Assembly (NCBI RefSeq): GCF_001439635.1
Contig: NZ_LMBZ01000014.1
Location: 81,051 to 145,050, forward strand
Source of the DNA: Solibacillus cecembensis
GTDB taxonomy: Bacteria > Bacillota > Bacilli > Bacillales_A > Planococcaceae
DNA: 64,000 nucleotides
Direction of reading: 5' to 3'
Both the position numbers and the translations under genes were made by a program. The first letter of the stretch is position 1; each line of letters opens with the position of its first letter. Positions 39,561 to 51,756 of this stretch are shown here, in pieces. The notes under the pieces were generated by a model. That model was not told where the DNA came from. It saw only the letters and a list, made by a program, of their open reading frames with translations, and made no database searches.

Positions 39561-39594
39561 AGAGCGGAAGGGATTACCTAACCGCTCTTTTTTT
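39561..39594 (+). terminator. terminator between gap and pgk
   Basis: AGAGCGG (39561-39567) pairs with CCGCTCT (39582-39588), followed by TTTTTT. pgk onward may therefore also have its own promoter in 39595-39736; no strong hexamer pair is clear there. Confidence 0.75.
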
Positions 39595-39736
39595 AACATG
39601 GAATAAAAATAAGTAATGGAAAAATATAGAGCGTAACAACGACAAGTGATATTAAATTTTGATACTATTCTTAATGAGAATTTGCATAGCAACGAAATTA
39701 GAAATATCCGATACGAATTAAAGGAGGATTTTCTTT

Positions 39737-40921
39737 ATGTTTTTAAAGAAATCAATGAACGATGTAGAAGTTAAAGGGAAACGCGTATTCATACGTGTGG
39801 ATTTCAACGTACCAATGGAAGCTGGGCGTATTACAGACGAAACGCGTATTCGTGCAGCGATCCCGACAATTCAGCAACTAGTTGAAAACGGTGCAAAAGT
39901 TATTTTAGCTTCTCACCTAGGTCGACCTAAAGGCGAAGTAAATGAAGAGTTGCGTTTAACAGCAGTTGGTGTGCGTCTTGCAGAATTAATGAACAAGCCT
40001 GTAACAAAACTAGATGAATCAATTGGTGAAGCGGTTGAAGCGGCAGTAAACAACATGCAAGAAGGCGACATCGTGCTACTTGAAAATGTACGCTTCCATA
40101 AAGGCGAAGAAAAAAATGATGCAGCTTTAGCAGAAAGCTTTGCAAAGTTAGCGGACCTTTATATTAACGATGCATTTGGCGCAGCGCACCGTGCACATGC
40201 TTCAACAGAAGGCATCGCAAAATTTGTGCCAGCTGTTTCCGGTTTATTAATGGAAAAAGAATTAGATGTCCTTGGAAAAGCGTTATCAAATCCTGAGCGT
40301 CCATTTACAGCGATTATTGGTGGCGCAAAAGTAAAGGATAAAATCGACGTAATCGAGAACTTATTAGATAAAGTAGACCATTTAATTATTGGTGGCGGTT
40401 TGTCATTCACATTTGTAAAAGCAATGGGTCATGATATCGGAAAATCTTTATTAGAAGAAGATAAAATCGAATTAGCAAAAAGCTTTATCGAGCAAGCGAA
40501 AGCAAAAGGTGTCGAGTTACATATGCCAGTCGATGCTGTTATAGCGAATGAATTTTCAAAAGATGCGGATACACAAGTTGTTGCAATCGACGCGATTCCA
40601 GCTGACTGGATGGGCTTAGATATCGGACCGAAAACAGCTGAAAAATATGCAGAAGTGATTCAAAAATCAAATTTAATCATTTGGAACGGACCTATGGGTG
40701 TATTTGAAATCGATAAGTTTGCAAACGGTACGAAAACAGTTGCAGATGCAATGGCAAAAACAGCAGGTTATACAATTATCGGTGGTGGTGACTCAGCTGC
40801 GGCAGTAGAAAAATTCGGCGTAGCATCACAAATGAACCACATTTCAACAGGTGGCGGTGCCTCTCTTGAATTAATGGAAGGTAAACAATTACCAGGTATT
40901 GTGGCATTAAACGATAAATAA
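39737..40921 (+). CDS. pgk: phosphoglycerate kinase
   Basis: 394-aa glycolytic enzyme making ATP from 1,3-bisphosphoglycerate. N-terminal RVDFNVPM and SHLGRPKGE, the hinge region [18 protein letters not shown] and the nucleotide-site [13 protein letters not shown] are present. AAGGAGG precedes the ATG. It is 16-20 nt before tpiA. Confidence 0.97.
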   Translation: MFLKKSMNDVEVKGKRVFIRVDFNVPMEAGRITDETRIRAAIPTIQQLVENGAKVILASHLGRPKGEVNEELRLTAVGVRLAELMNKPVTKLDESIGEAVEAAVNNMQEGDIVLLENVRFHKGEEKNDAALAESFAKLADLYINDAFGAAHRAHASTEGIAKFVPAVSGLLMEKELDVLGKALSNPERPFTAIIGGAKVKDKIDVIENLLDKVDHLIIGGGLSFTFVKAMGHDIGKSLLEEDKIELAKSFIEQAKAKGVELHMPVDAVIANEFSKDADTQVVAIDAIPADWMGLDIGPKTAEKYAEVIQKSNLIIWNGPMGVFEIDKFANGTKTVADAMAKTAGYTIIGGGDSAAAVEKFGVASQMNHISTGGGASLELMEGKQLPGIVALNDK

Positions 40922-40940
40922 TAGATGGAGGGATTTTTTG

Positions 40941-41702
40941 ATGCGAAAACCAATCGTAGCAGGAAACTGGAAAATGTATAAATCATTTGATGAGGCGGTT
41001 GACTTTGTTGAAGCGATTCAGCAAGCGATTCCATCTCCAGATAAAGTAGATGCAGTTATTTGTGCACCTGCACTATACTTACCAACGTTAGTAGTGGCAG
41101 CAGAGGATTCTTCTTTAGCGATTGCTGCACAAAATATGCACTTTGAAGATGAAGGCGCATTTACAGGGGAAATTAGCCCAGCAATGCTTGCAAATATTCA
41201 AGTAGATTACTGTGTTTTAGGTCATTCAGAGCGTCGTGAAATGTTCAATGAAACAGATGAAGCGGTGAACAAAAAAGTACGCGCGGCATTAAACCATGGT
41301 ATCGTACCAATTATTTGCTGCGGAGAAACACTGGAAGAACGTGAAGCAGGTGCCACAGAGCAAAAAGTAGCGGGCCAAATTATAAAAGCTTTAGAAGGTT
41401 TTACACCAACAGAAGTGGAACATATGGTACTTGCATATGAGCCAATTTGGGCGATCGGTACAGGTAAAACAGCAACAGCAGATGATGCCAATGCAGTATG
41501 TGGTGCGATTCGTAATGTAGTGGAAACATTATACGGTGTGGAAACAGCACAAGCGATTCGTATTCAATATGGTGGAAGTGTGAAACCTGAAAATATTGAA
41601 GAACTTTTAGGGAAAGAACATATTGATGGTGCACTTGTTGGCGGTGCAAGCTTGCAAGCCGATTCTTATCTAAAATTATTGGAGGCAGCAGCAAATGCCT
41701 AA
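40941..41702 (+). CDS. tpiA: triosephosphate isomerase
   Basis: 253-aa TIM barrel. Catalytic Lys in GNWKMYK, His in LGHSERR, Glu in [12 protein letters not shown] and the phosphate loop in GGSVKPEN and GALVGGASL are all visible. The ATG at 40941 has GGAGGG 8 nt upstream; the TTG at 40938 is rejected. It overlaps gpmI by 8 nt. Confidence 0.97.
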   Translation: MRKPIVAGNWKMYKSFDEAVDFVEAIQQAIPSPDKVDAVICAPALYLPTLVVAAEDSSLAIAAQNMHFEDEGAFTGEISPAMLANIQVDYCVLGHSERREMFNETDEAVNKKVRAALNHGIVPIICCGETLEEREAGATEQKVAGQIIKALEGFTPTEVEHMVLAYEPIWAIGTGKTATADDANAVCGAIRNVVETLYGVETAQAIRIQYGGSVKPENIEELLGKEHIDGALVGGASLQADSYLKLLEAAANA

Positions 41703-43239
41703 GCAACCCGTTGCCTTAATTATTTTAGATGGCTTTGCCTTTCGCGATGAAGTAAAGGGAAACGCTGTAGCACAAGCAAATAAACCAAATTTTGATCGTT
41801 TCTGGAACGTTTATCCGCACGCAACATTAACAGCGAGTGGAGAAGCAGTGGGATTACCAGAAGGACAAATGGGGAACTCTGAAGTGGGGCACTTAAATAT
41901 TGGTGCTGGACGCATTGTTTATCAAAACTTAACGCGCATTAATAAATCCATTCGTGAGGGAGACTTCTTCCATAACGAACAGTTTTTAGCTGCGATTGAG
42001 CATGCAAAAGCACAGGGCTCAAAGCTTCATTTAATGGGCTTACTTTCAGATGGTGGCGTTCATAGTCATTATGAACACTTGTTTGCTTTGTTAAAATTAG
42101 CAAAATCAAATGGTTTGGAAGAGGTATATGTCCATGGTTTCCTAGATGGTCGTGATGTTGGTCCTGCGACTGCACGTGACTATATTACAGAAACCGAAAA
42201 GCAAATGGCGGAAATCGGCATTGGTAAATTTGCGAGTATTCATGGTCGCTATTTCGCAATGGACCGTGATAAACGTTGGGAACGTGTACAACTAACGTAT
42301 AAAGCGTTAGTAGATGGCATCGGTCAAACGGCTACTTCTGCATTAGCAGGTGTAGAATCATCATACGAACAAACGGTATATGATGAATTTGTTCAACCGT
42401 TTGTCATTACAGAAGATGGCGCGCCTGTTGCAACTGTTGATACAAATGATGCGGTTATCTTCTTTAATTTCCGCCCTGACCGCGCCATTCAGCTTTCAAC
42501 AGTATTTACGAATGCAAGCTTTGCAGGTTTTGAGCTTTCAGACAAGCAGCCATCGAACGTAAAATTCATCTCATTCACGCATTATAGTGATGAGGTGCAT
42601 GCAAGTGTTGCGTTCCAATCGAACAACCTCGATAATACAGTGGGTGAAGTCATTTCGAAGGCAGGTAAAACGCAATTGCGCATTGCCGAAACGGAGAAAT
42701 ATCCACACGTAACATTCTTTATGAGCGGTGGCCGTGAAGCAACTTTTGACGGGGAAGAGCGTATTTTAATCGCTTCGCCAAAAGTAGCGACGTATGACTT
42801 ACAGCCTGAAATGAGTGCTTATGAAGTGACAGATGCACTGCTTCAAGCAATTGCAGCTGATCAATTTGATGCAATTATTTTAAACTTTGCGAATCCGGAT
42901 ATGGTTGGACACTCAGGCATGTTAGAACCTACAATCAAAGCAATTGAAGTGGTAGATGAATGCTTAGGGAAAGTTGTAGATGCGATTATTGCAAAAGGTG
43001 GTAAAGCAATTATTACAGCGGACCACGGAAATTCAGATGAGGTCGTAACATTGGATGATAACCCGATGACAGCCCATACTACAAATCCAGTGCCTGTTAT
43101 TGTGACGGAGCCGGGGGTTGTGTTACATCAAGATGGCGTTTTAGCGGACTTAGCGCCAACAATGCTACAATTATTAGCAATTGAACAGCCTGTTGAAATG
43201 ACAGGGAAATCGTTAATTTTGCCAAAGAATCAAGACTAG
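41695..43239 (+). CDS. gpmI: 2,3-bisphosphoglycerate-independent phosphoglycerate mutase
   Basis: 514-aa Mn-dependent mutase of the alkaline-phosphatase superfamily. The phosphoserine lies in [17 protein letters not shown]; metal sites include [12 protein letters not shown] and [10 protein letters not shown]. Mn-dependence makes the enzyme pH-sensitive, relevant to spore metabolism in Bacillus. It is coupled to tpiA by overlap. Confidence 0.97.
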   Translation: MPKQPVALIILDGFAFRDEVKGNAVAQANKPNFDRFWNVYPHATLTASGEAVGLPEGQMGNSEVGHLNIGAGRIVYQNLTRINKSIREGDFFHNEQFLAAIEHAKAQGSKLHLMGLLSDGGVHSHYEHLFALLKLAKSNGLEEVYVHGFLDGRDVGPATARDYITETEKQMAEIGIGKFASIHGRYFAMDRDKRWERVQLTYKALVDGIGQTATSALAGVESSYEQTVYDEFVQPFVITEDGAPVATVDTNDAVIFFNFRPDRAIQLSTVFTNASFAGFELSDKQPSNVKFISFTHYSDEVHASVAFQSNNLDNTVGEVISKAGKTQLRIAETEKYPHVTFFMSGGREATFDGEERILIASPKVATYDLQPEMSAYEVTDALLQAIAADQFDAIILNFANPDMVGHSGMLEPTIKAIEVVDECLGKVVDAIIAKGGKAIITADHGNSDEVVTLDDNPMTAHTTNPVPVIVTEPGVVLHQDGVLADLAPTMLQLLAIEQPVEMTGKSLILPKNQD

Positions 43240-43270
43240 TTTTGATTTTGGCTAATTATATAGCTTATGA

Positions 43271-44599
<1,329 letters not shown>

Positions 44600-44610
44600 T
44601 TTTTTAGAAG

Positions 44611-44656
44611 CACTCAAACACGGGAGATAGTGGTCCGTTGTTTGAGTGTTTTTTTT
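44611..44656 (+). terminator. terminator of eno
   Basis: CACTCAAACA (44611-44620) pairs with TGTTTGAGTG (44639-44648), followed by eight T. Confidence 0.9.
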
Positions 44657-44680
44657 GGATGAAAGTGAGTGGGGGCGGAG

Positions 44681-44900
44681 TAATTAGCCGAAATAGCAGC
44701 TGAACTAGCTGAGAATCATCGCATACTAGCCAATTAAAGAATGCTGTGGGAGCCAAAAGCTGTTATTAGCCAAAAACTGTGTGAAACTAGCCAAGAATCA
44801 TCGTAAAGTAGCCAACTTAAGATACTAACTAGCTGATTTACTGTAGGAACTAGCCAAACTATGATTTACTAGCCAAATGAGTTGCTAAACTAGCTAATTT
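44681..44900. repeat. degenerate tandem array with a 21-bp period (TAGC motif)
   Basis: Eleven TAGC/AGCC cores occur at 44685, 44706, 44727, 44750, 44767, 44788, 44809, 44830, 44851, 44870 and 44891. Seven of the ten steps are exactly 21 bp and the others 17-23. The common form is ACTAGCCAA, with TAGCT variants. There are no conserved spacers and no ORF. It lies between the eno terminator and a convergent gene. Confidence 0.8.
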
Positions 44901-44964
44901 CATCCCCTAACCCCAATCTCACAACCCCACGCATCTAATTCAAAACGCAATTACTTACTTCACT

Positions 44965-45918
44965 CTAATCCTCCTCGCCTAAAATATTTTCCGGGATAAT
45001 ATAATACGTGCCACGCCCCGTACCGACCTTCTCTAAACCGAGGCGCATCAATAATTTGGAAGCAGCATGTATCGAATAAATCCCCACAAACTCACGAAAT
45101 TCCCGGTTAGTAATATGAGGTTTAATTAGCATGCGATAATGAAAGAGCGTTTCGTTTAATGCATTTTTACTTTTAAAATGACAGACCGGACAAATCCAAC
45201 TCCCATGTTTATATTGCATCGCATGTAAATATTTGCATTCCCTACAAAGTACACCTCGGCGCAAACGGCTACTTTCCACTGTTCGACGCGGAGGTAATCG
45301 GAAATAAATAGCATCTAATTTCGCGCGAATGAATGACAAATTGACCGACTTCACCGGAAAACGCTTGTTTAAATTTTCTAAAAAGCTTGGGAGCCCACTA
45401 ATGTGGAAAATCGGGGAATTTTGAAGAGAATTGTCTGATTTTTCACGGTAGTTAGCAATAACAACCGTATAAAGTATGGGGATAGCCAATTTCCATGAGG
45501 CAAAAAGGTTTTCTAAAAAAAGCTGATGTCGATACGCTTGATCGAATGGGTTGGGGAAATTTTCATGAATGCCATCATCTTGAATCCGATAAAATTCATG
45601 TTGTGCAGGTTTGTAGAAGAGGGTGCCAGCAATTTGCTTCACTTCGAGGATCAGAATAAATCTAGGTGTTAAAATGAGGGCATCCATTTGATGGGTAGAA
45701 CCTTTTTCATTTTTACATTCAAAATTGTAAATGATTTGGGCATCATTCTTAAATGAATACTCCGTCAAAATTTGCTGAAGTCTCATTTCACCAGCAAGAC
45801 CAGCTTCCAAACGATAAAATTCATCTTTGACAGCGGCCGTATCTAAATCATCTTTCTTCAAGCGATTTGCGAGTGATTCGATAAAATGATAGTGTAAAAA
45901 TTTTTGATTAATTTGCAT
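44965..45918 (-). CDS. NERD domain protein with zinc-ribbon-like Cys pairs
   Basis: 317-aa protein. The nuclease-related domain (residues about 40-150) has GEMRLQQIL, HQMDALILTPRFILILEVK (putative metal-binding D/E-x-K) and FPNPFDQAYRHQLFLE. A CREC...CPVC cluster near residues 225-250 looks like a zinc ribbon, followed by a helical tail resembling a winged helix. Possible nuclease or DNA-processing role. The ATG at 45918 is chosen; TTG codons at 45921 and 45924 are alternatives. Confidence 0.85.
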   Translation of the reverse strand: MQINQKFLHYHFIESLANRLKKDDLDTAAVKDEFYRLEAGLAGEMRLQQILTEYSFKNDAQIIYNFECKNEKGSTHQMDALILTPRFILILEVKQIAGTLFYKPAQHEFYRIQDDGIHENFPNPFDQAYRHQLFLENLFASWKLAIPILYTVVIANYREKSDNSLQNSPIFHISGLPSFLENLNKRFPVKSVNLSFIRAKLDAIYFRLPPRRTVESSRLRRGVLCRECKYLHAMQYKHGSWICPVCHFKSKNALNETLFHYRMLIKPHITNREFREFVGIYSIHAASKLLMRLGLEKVGTGRGTYYIIPENILGEED

Positions 45919-46142
45919 CAACAAAATCCGCCATTTCTAGTAGTGTGGAAAATAGCGGTGCGCGCAACTTATGAGAGTTCATACTTGTGTGGCATGGATG
46001 AATTAGTCATTTTCACCTTCAACTTTACTGTACAATGTTTGTAAAAGTTACACAAACTGATTCAATTGACGTATATTCAGTGGAAATGTAGCATATAAAA
46101 TCTATTATGACGTAAAAAGAAGTTTCAAAATAACCATTTCAA

Positions 46143-46169
46143 TTAATAGTATAATCTATATACTATTAA
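46143..46169. promoter_or_regulatory. palindrome covering a -10 element
   Basis: Perfect 11-bp arms (46143-46153 and 46159-46169) flank 5 nt. TATAAT (46150-46155) lies inside, so a repressor binding here would block the promoter of the gene at 46196. The -35 is weak. The binding protein is unknown. Confidence 0.5.
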
Positions 46170-46195
46170 AAAGGGATAATTTAGGAGGGGTATTA

Positions 46196-46759
46196 GTGGT
46201 TAAATATGTAGAAGAAAATGTAGATTTAGAAAGTGAATCCAACACAAACCAGAATGAAGACACGCAGCAAAATCTAAATGAGGATAATAAAAACTCAAAA
46301 ACGAAAAAAGCCCTTCGAAAAATAAAAAAACGCCAGCAGCTTGAGGATAAGAAAAATGCCTTGCCTGCGCCGAAAAAAGTACAATTTACATATAATGTTG
46401 CGAATGAAAGCATCATTGTAAAAGGTGAAATTGACGAATCCAACGCAAAAAAAGTAGCGGCCAATTATTCGATTCGCTTTAAATTAAGTGGGCAAAAGGA
46501 ATTTTTAGAATTTGGTTATCAGGCAAAAATTCCTATTACCAAAAAAAATCAGTTTCAATTTGAAGTGCTAGAAACTGCATTATTAGCACAGGATGCTATT
46601 GCCATTCAACTGTATAGTGATGCTGGACATTATTCTGAAATCGTATATTGCACGTATGAAAGAAAGCAGGAGTCCGGAAAAGGATCAATTGATATCGTGG
46701 AGGACCCTTTAAGTCGATATAAGAAAGCGCAACAATTACATCCTAGCACGAACAAATAA
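46196..46759 (+). CDS. hypothetical protein with charged N-terminus
   Basis: 187-aa protein of no recognised family, with a GTG start after GGAGGGG. Residues 1-60 are low-complexity, rich in Glu/Asn/Gln then Lys (KKALRKIKKRQQLEDKK). Residues 60-160 look like a beta-sandwich (YNVANESIIVKGEIDES, FKLSGQKEFLEFGYQAKI). No signal peptide is seen. It stands alone before secG. Confidence 0.75.
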   Translation: MVKYVEENVDLESESNTNQNEDTQQNLNEDNKNSKTKKALRKIKKRQQLEDKKNALPAPKKVQFTYNVANESIIVKGEIDESNAKKVAANYSIRFKLSGQKEFLEFGYQAKIPITKKNQFQFEVLETALLAQDAIAIQLYSDAGHYSEIVYCTYERKQESGKGSIDIVEDPLSRYKKAQQLHPSTNK

Positions 46760-46870
46760 TAAAGAATTCATACAAAAAATGGTTCGCAACGTCAATGATA
46801 TATTGTCAGCACACAATGAATTTGATATACTATTATGTATTGTAACGTCCGTGTCTAGGAGGTGGAGCAA

Positions 46871-47098
46871 ATGCATACAATATTTACAGTATTACTTATT
46901 ATCGTAGCTTTATCTTTAATCGTTATTGTATTACTACAATCAGGTAAAAGTGCTGGTTTATCAGGTGCCATTTCAGGTGGGGCTGAGCAACTATTCGGTA
47001 AACAGAAAGCTCGTGGGATGGATTTAGTATTACACCGTATCACGATTGTTCTTGCTGTTTTATTCTTCGTATTAGCATTAGCTATTACAAAATTCTAA
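46871..47098 (+). CDS. secG: preprotein translocase subunit SecG
   Basis: 75-aa membrane protein with two TM helices (residues 5-25 and 50-72) joined by the typical loop [23 protein letters not shown]. It stimulates SecYEA-mediated protein export. The ATG at 46871 has AGGAGG 8 nt upstream; the GTG at 46862 lies in that site. It heads the conserved secG-est-rnr-smpB-ssrA block. Confidence 0.95.
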   Translation: MHTIFTVLLIIVALSLIVIVLLQSGKSAGLSGAISGGAEQLFGKQKARGMDLVLHRITIVLAVLFFVLALAITKF

Positions 47099-47113
47099 TC
47101 GAATGAAATCAAT

Positions 47114-47153
47114 CGCCTAACCGAGCACCATGCATGGTTGGGCGTTTTCTTTT
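47114..47153 (+). terminator. terminator after secG
   Basis: CGCCTAACC (47114-47122) pairs with GGTTGGGCG (47136-47144), followed by TTTTCTTTT. Confidence 0.8.
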
Positions 47154-47267
47154 AGTTCCGCAGCAAAAAAACGTATAATAGAATTATCCAGATTAGGAAG
47201 ATCGCGATTCTGCAGTAATGCATGAATCGTATTTTTCTAAGGAAACATATTGACAGGAGCAATTGTG

Positions 47268-48014
47268 ATGAAAAAGGCAATGTCTGCACCATTTTTATTT
47301 GAAGCAGGTCCACGGGCTGTTTTATTATTACATGGTTTTACAGGAAGTTCCGCAGATGTACGGATACTTGGTCGCTTTTTAGAGAAAAATGGATATACTT
47401 CTCATGCACCTCATTATAAAGGGCATGGTGTACCGCCAGAAGAACTGATTGTCACAAGTCCCGAAGATTGGTGGCAAGACGTCATAACTGGATACGATAC
47501 ATTAAAACAAGCAGGCTATGAAGAAATCGCCGTTGCGGGACTTTCGTTAGGTGGCGTTTTTTCATTAAAATTAGCACTGCAACAGCCAGTAAAGGGCGTT
47601 ATTACAATGTGTTCACCGATGACGATGCGCACAACCGATCTAATGTTGCAAGGTGTCATCGAATATGCACAACAATATAAAAAACGAGAAGGTAAAAATG
47701 AACAGAAAATAGAACTAGAAATAGAAGCGCTCAAAAATAGAGGAATGGCTTCTTTACCACAGTTGCAGCAACTTATTCAAGAAGTGCGACAGTCCATTGA
47801 TCTGTTATATGCCCCGATTTTGGTCGTACAATCACGTCAAGATCAGGTCATTGATCCACAATCAGCAAATATTATTTATAATGGTGTGGAATCGATCCAA
47901 AAAGAGTTGAAATGGTTTGAGCAATCTGGGCATGTCATTACACTTGGTAAAGAAAGAGATCAGCTACATGAAGAGGTTCTTACGTTTTTTAATTCATTAG
48001 ATTGGACAGTCTAA
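47268..48014 (+). CDS. est: carboxylesterase (monoacylglycerol lipase-like)
   Basis: 248-aa alpha/beta-hydrolase closely resembling B. subtilis YvaK and Geobacillus Est30. [14 protein letters not shown] provides the oxyanion hole, Ser is in [11 protein letters not shown], Asp in SRQDQVIDP and His in QSGHVIT. It hydrolyses short-chain esters. The ATG at 47268 matches the family start; AGGAG is 10 nt upstream. Confidence 0.94.
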   Translation: MKKAMSAPFLFEAGPRAVLLLHGFTGSSADVRILGRFLEKNGYTSHAPHYKGHGVPPEELIVTSPEDWWQDVITGYDTLKQAGYEEIAVAGLSLGGVFSLKLALQQPVKGVITMCSPMTMRTTDLMLQGVIEYAQQYKKREGKNEQKIELEIEALKNRGMASLPQLQQLIQEVRQSIDLLYAPILVVQSRQDQVIDPQSANIIYNGVESIQKELKWFEQSGHVITLGKERDQLHEEVLTFFNSLDWTV

Positions 48015-48053
48015 TGATTAGATAGATATTTTCTGTTCAAAGGAGGGTAAAAA

Positions 48054-50462
48054 ATGACTCAAAACAATGATTTTCAAACGCGAATCCTTTCTTTTATGAA
48101 AGAAGAGGATTATAACCCAATGACAGTTTCTGAAATTGAGGAAGCTTTTGAATTAGAGGAAGCGGATGATTTCCGTGAACTCGTTAAAACACTCGTTAAA
48201 ATGGAAGCACAGGGCCATATTGTTCGCTCTCGTTCCAATCGATACGGATTGCCAGAACGCATGAATTTAATGCGCGGTCGCTTTATCGGACACGCGAAAG
48301 GATTCGGCTTCGTGGCACCGGAAGAACAAGGTATGGATGATATCTTCATTCCACCGTATGAAATTAATGGGGCATTAAATGGCGACATCGTATTAGTCCG
48401 TGTGTTAAAAGAGACTTCTGGTGATCGCCGTGAAGGTACAATTACAAAAGTAGTAGAACGCAGCAAAACAACATTTGTCGGTACGTTCCAAGCAAATCGC
48501 GGCTTTGGCTTTGTCGTGACGGATGATAAAAAGCTCAACATGGACATTTTTATCGCCAAGGAAGATACTTTAGGTGCAGTAGATGGTCATAAAGTTGTTG
48601 CAGAAGTAACGCATTGGCCAGATGAAACAAAATCGGCTACAGGTATGATTACAAAAATTTTAGGTCATCGAAATGATCCAGGTGTGGACATTTTATCGAT
48701 TCTTTATAAATACGATATTCCACCAGAGTTTCCAGAAGAGGTCGTGAAAGCGGCAACGGAAGTAACGGATGAAATTTCAGCACAAGATTTAGTTGGTCGT
48801 CGTGATTTACGTAATGAAGTGATCGTGACAATTGACGGCGCAGATGCGAAAGACTTAGATGATGCGGTTACTGTCGTTAAAAATGCAGATGGCACGTATA
48901 AGCTAGGTGTTCACATTGCAGACGTGAGTTATTATGTGACACAAGGTTCGGTCCTTGATATCGAGGCGTATGAGCGTGCAACATCTGTGTACTTAACAGA
49001 CCGTGTTATTCCAATGATTCCACATCGTTTATCGAATGGAATCTGTTCATTAAATCCACAGCTTGATCGTTTAACATTATCATGTGAAATGACGATTGAT
49101 GGCAGTGGGCATGTGATTAAGCATGACATTTTCCAAAGTGTCATTAACACAACAGAGCGTATGACATATACGGATGTATACAATATTTTAGAGCATTCAG
49201 ATGAACATCCGGAATTAATGGAGCGTTATGCAGATTTAGTGCCGATGTTTAAAGAAATGGCGGAGCTTGCACAAGTGTTGCGCAATAAACGTATGTCGCG
49301 CGGTGCGATTGATTTTGACTTCAAAGAATCGAAAGTACTTGTATCAGAAGATGGCTGGCCAACTGAAATCGTTTTACGTGAGCGCACAGTTGCCGAGCGT
49401 TTGATTGAAGAATTTATGTTAGCTGCCAATGAAACGATTGCGGAACATTTCCACCATATGGAACTTCCATTTATTTATCGTATTCACGAAGATCCGAAGC
49501 CTGAAAAATTACAGCGTTTCTTTGAGTTCGTGACGAATTTTGGCTTAGTCATTAAAGGTTCGGGCAATTCGGTTCATCCGAAAGCATTACAAGAAATTAT
49601 TACAGCAATTGAAGGATTACCAGAAGAGCCGGTTATTTCGACGATGTTACTGCGTTCAATGCAACAGGCAAAGTATTATCCAGAGTCACTGGGTCACTTC
49701 GGTTTGTCGACGGATTTCTATACGCACTTTACTTCACCAATTCGACGATACCCAGATTTAATAGTGCATCGTTTAATTCGCACGTATTTAATTAATGGCG
49801 ATACATCGAAGGAAACGGTATTCCAGTGGAGTCAAGCGATGGATGACATTGCGGATCATACATCAAGTCGTGAACGCCGTGCAGTAGAAGCAGAACGTGA
49901 TACAGATGCACTGAAAAAAGCGCAATTTATGTCCGATAAAATTGGTGAAGAATTTGATGGAATTATTTCATCCGTTACAAACTTCGGAATTTTTGTGGAG
50001 CTAGAAAATACAGTAGAAGGTCTCGTGCATATTTCAAATATGGCCGATGACTACTACCGTTTTGACGATCGCTCATTGATGATGATTGGCGAACGTACTG
50101 GACGCCAATTCCGTATTGGTGATGAAGTGAAAATTCGCGTTGCCAATGTAGTGATTGAAGAATCTTCAGTAGACTTTGAAATTGTGGATATGATTTCGAA
50201 CGCACGACCATTTAAAAAGCCATCTGCAAGAGTCATTCATGCAGGCCGTCAAGAAAAGCGCCGTCCAGAGCGAACAGGTGAAAAACGTGATAGCAAGTCG
50301 CGCGGAGCCAGCAAAGAGCGTCCGGCAAAAGCGAAAAGAAGTAGCGGCTCCGATGAACGTGATCCACGCGGTCGTAGAAAAGATGGTAAATCAGACGACA
50401 AGCCAAAGTTCTATGAAGGCATTGCTAAAGGGAAAAAGAAAAAGAACAAAAAGAAGAAATAA
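48054..50462 (+). CDS. rnr: ribonuclease R
   Basis: 802-aa 3'-5' exoribonuclease able to degrade structured RNA. An N-terminal HTH (residues 1-65) and two cold-shock domains (about 75-235) precede the RNB catalytic domain ([27 protein letters not shown]). The S1 domain ([26 protein letters not shown]) and a Lys/Arg-rich tail follow. It works with SmpB and tmRNA, encoded next, in decay of non-stop mRNA. Confidence 0.97.
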   Translation: MTQNNDFQTRILSFMKEEDYNPMTVSEIEEAFELEEADDFRELVKTLVKMEAQGHIVRSRSNRYGLPERMNLMRGRFIGHAKGFGFVAPEEQGMDDIFIPPYEINGALNGDIVLVRVLKETSGDRREGTITKVVERSKTTFVGTFQANRGFGFVVTDDKKLNMDIFIAKEDTLGAVDGHKVVAEVTHWPDETKSATGMITKILGHRNDPGVDILSILYKYDIPPEFPEEVVKAATEVTDEISAQDLVGRRDLRNEVIVTIDGADAKDLDDAVTVVKNADGTYKLGVHIADVSYYVTQGSVLDIEAYERATSVYLTDRVIPMIPHRLSNGICSLNPQLDRLTLSCEMTIDGSGHVIKHDIFQSVINTTERMTYTDVYNILEHSDEHPELMERYADLVPMFKEMAELAQVLRNKRMSRGAIDFDFKESKVLVSEDGWPTEIVLRERTVAERLIEEFMLAANETIAEHFHHMELPFIYRIHEDPKPEKLQRFFEFVTNFGLVIKGSGNSVHPKALQEIITAIEGLPEEPVISTMLLRSMQQAKYYPESLGHFGLSTDFYTHFTSPIRRYPDLIVHRLIRTYLINGDTSKETVFQWSQAMDDIADHTSSRERRAVEAERDTDALKKAQFMSDKIGEEFDGIISSVTNFGIFVELENTVEGLVHISNMADDYYRFDDRSLMMIGERTGRQFRIGDEVKIRVANVVIEESSVDFEIVDMISNARPFKKPSARVIHAGRQEKRRPERTGEKRDSKSRGASKERPAKAKRSSGSDERDPRGRRKDGKSDDKPKFYEGIAKGKKKKNKKKK

Positions 50463-50469
50463 TGTATGA

Positions 50470-50506
50470 AGCTAGGATCGATGTTCGAAATCCTAGCTCT
50501 TTTCTA
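50470..50506 (+). terminator. weak hairpin between rnr and smpB
   Basis: AGCTAGGAT (50470-50478) pairs with ATCCTAGCT (50490-50498), followed by CTTTTCT. Probably an attenuator, as smpB starts 22 nt later. Confidence 0.6.
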
Positions 50507-50519
50507 AGGGGTGTTACTA

Positions 50520-50984
50520 ATGGCAAAAGGCGCAGGTAAAGTAATAGCACAAAACAAAAAAGCGAATCATGATTATTTCATAGAAGAAACAATCGAAGCG
50601 GGTATGGTGCTAACTGGGACTGAAATTAAAGCAGTTCGCGCAAGCAGGGTTCAATTAAAGGATTCTTACGTGCGTCTACGAAACGGCGAAGCGTGGATTA
50701 TTAATATGCATGTCAGCCCTTTTGAACAAGGAAATCGCTTCAATCACGACCCACTCCGCGAACGTAAGCTGCTCTTACATAAGAAGCAAATTGGTCAGCT
50801 TGTCGGCGCGGTAAAACGAGATGGCTATACGATTGTTCCACTAAAAATGTATATTAAAGACGGCTATGCCAAACTTCTCATCGGAACTGGTAAAGGTAAG
50901 AAGGATTACGATAAGCGCAACGATATGCGTCAAAAAGAAGCTAAGCGCGATATGGAACGTGTATTCAAAGACCGCCAACGCTAA
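50520..50984 (+). CDS. smpB: SsrA-binding protein
   Basis: 154-aa OB-fold protein that loads tmRNA on stalled ribosomes. Signature segments include [62 protein letters not shown] and the basic C-terminal tail [20 protein letters not shown]. The ATG at 50520 follows AAGGGGTG. Its RNA partner is encoded at 51757. Confidence 0.97.
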   Translation: MAKGAGKVIAQNKKANHDYFIEETIEAGMVLTGTEIKAVRASRVQLKDSYVRLRNGEAWIINMHVSPFEQGNRFNHDPLRERKLLLHKKQIGQLVGAVKRDGYTIVPLKMYIKDGYAKLLIGTGKGKKDYDKRNDMRQKEAKRDMERVFKDRQR

Positions 50985-50985
50985 T

Positions 50986-51027
50986 AAAAAGAGTGCCTCA
51001 TTATTAAAATGAGCGCACTCTTTTTTG
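50986..51027 (+). terminator. terminator of smpB
   Basis: AAAGAGTGC (50988-50996) pairs with GCACTCTTT (51015-51023), with an inner CTCATT/AATGAG stem, followed by TTTT. Confidence 0.82.
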
Positions 51028-51191
51028 TATATTTGTAAGTAATAGGAAATGATGAGAGTGTCTTTTTGTGTAATTAATTGTTGAAAATTAAGAATGTTTA
51101 GTCTTTAGTGAGGAAGTGTGACTTTTTTCAATGATTTATACATTTAATTGGGGTAGAATAAAATTCTGAGAAAAGGAGTGGTTACAAAAAT

Positions 51192-51545
51192 ATGGAGCTT
51201 TTAAGGCAGATAGAGGTAGTAGATAGGATCATTTTCCACATTGAAAAAAACTTTCACATACAGAACTGCTTAAAGGATATACATCAAATAACTTTTGTAG
51301 AGTGTCCCATATATGAAAGGGCCTTTCAAGAACAAGTCAATTTATCGATTAATCAATACATCAATAAGGTACGAACGGAGCAAGCAATTCAATTGTTAGA
51401 AGAAACTCAATTGGACGTAGAGGAGGTTGCGTTAGTAGTAGGGATTAATGGCTACTATGAATTCGTGCATATTTTTGAAGAACTTATGGGAGTCAGCCCT
51501 AGTGCGTACCGAAATCAAATTTGCGATGAAAAAGTTAGTAATTAA
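51192..51545 (+). CDS. small AraC-type HTH protein
   Basis: 117-aa protein made almost only of an AraC/XylS DNA-binding domain: the second HTH reads VEEVALVVGINGYYEFVHIFEELMGVSPSAYRN, and a first HTH is partly degenerate (LKDIHQITFVECPIYERAF). No ligand domain is present. GGAG lies 13 nt upstream, which is far, so expression may be weak. It separates smpB from ssrA, which are usually adjacent. Confidence 0.75.
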   Translation: MELLRQIEVVDRIIFHIEKNFHIQNCLKDIHQITFVECPIYERAFQEQVNLSINQYINKVRTEQAIQLLEETQLDVEEVALVVGINGYYEFVHIFEELMGVSPSAYRNQICDEKVSN

Positions 51546-51639
51546 AATCCAATTAGCTACATGCTGAAATGTTTCTTTACGGTAGTGACATTTACGTGCA
51601 AGGATTATTTAGAGACATGTATTAAGGGATTGTTATTGC

Positions 51640-51668
51640 TTGCTAGTTTAGCTAATTTGTCATATAAT
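51640..51668 (+). promoter_or_regulatory. predicted ssrA promoter
   Basis: TTGCTA (51640-51645), 17 nt, TATAAT (51663-51668), about 90 nt before the mature tmRNA 5' end. Confidence 0.55.
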
Positions 51669-51756
51669 TTATTACAGATAGCCAGTGTATGTCTACTCAT
51701 ACGACATACGTTTAGGAGCTTAGTCTCCAGCCGAACTCTTCTCGGGTTTTATACTC

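Noticed and set aside
44681..44900. CRISPR array
   Set aside because: The unit is 21 bp with a short degenerate motif; there is no long constant repeat, no unique spacers and no cas gene.
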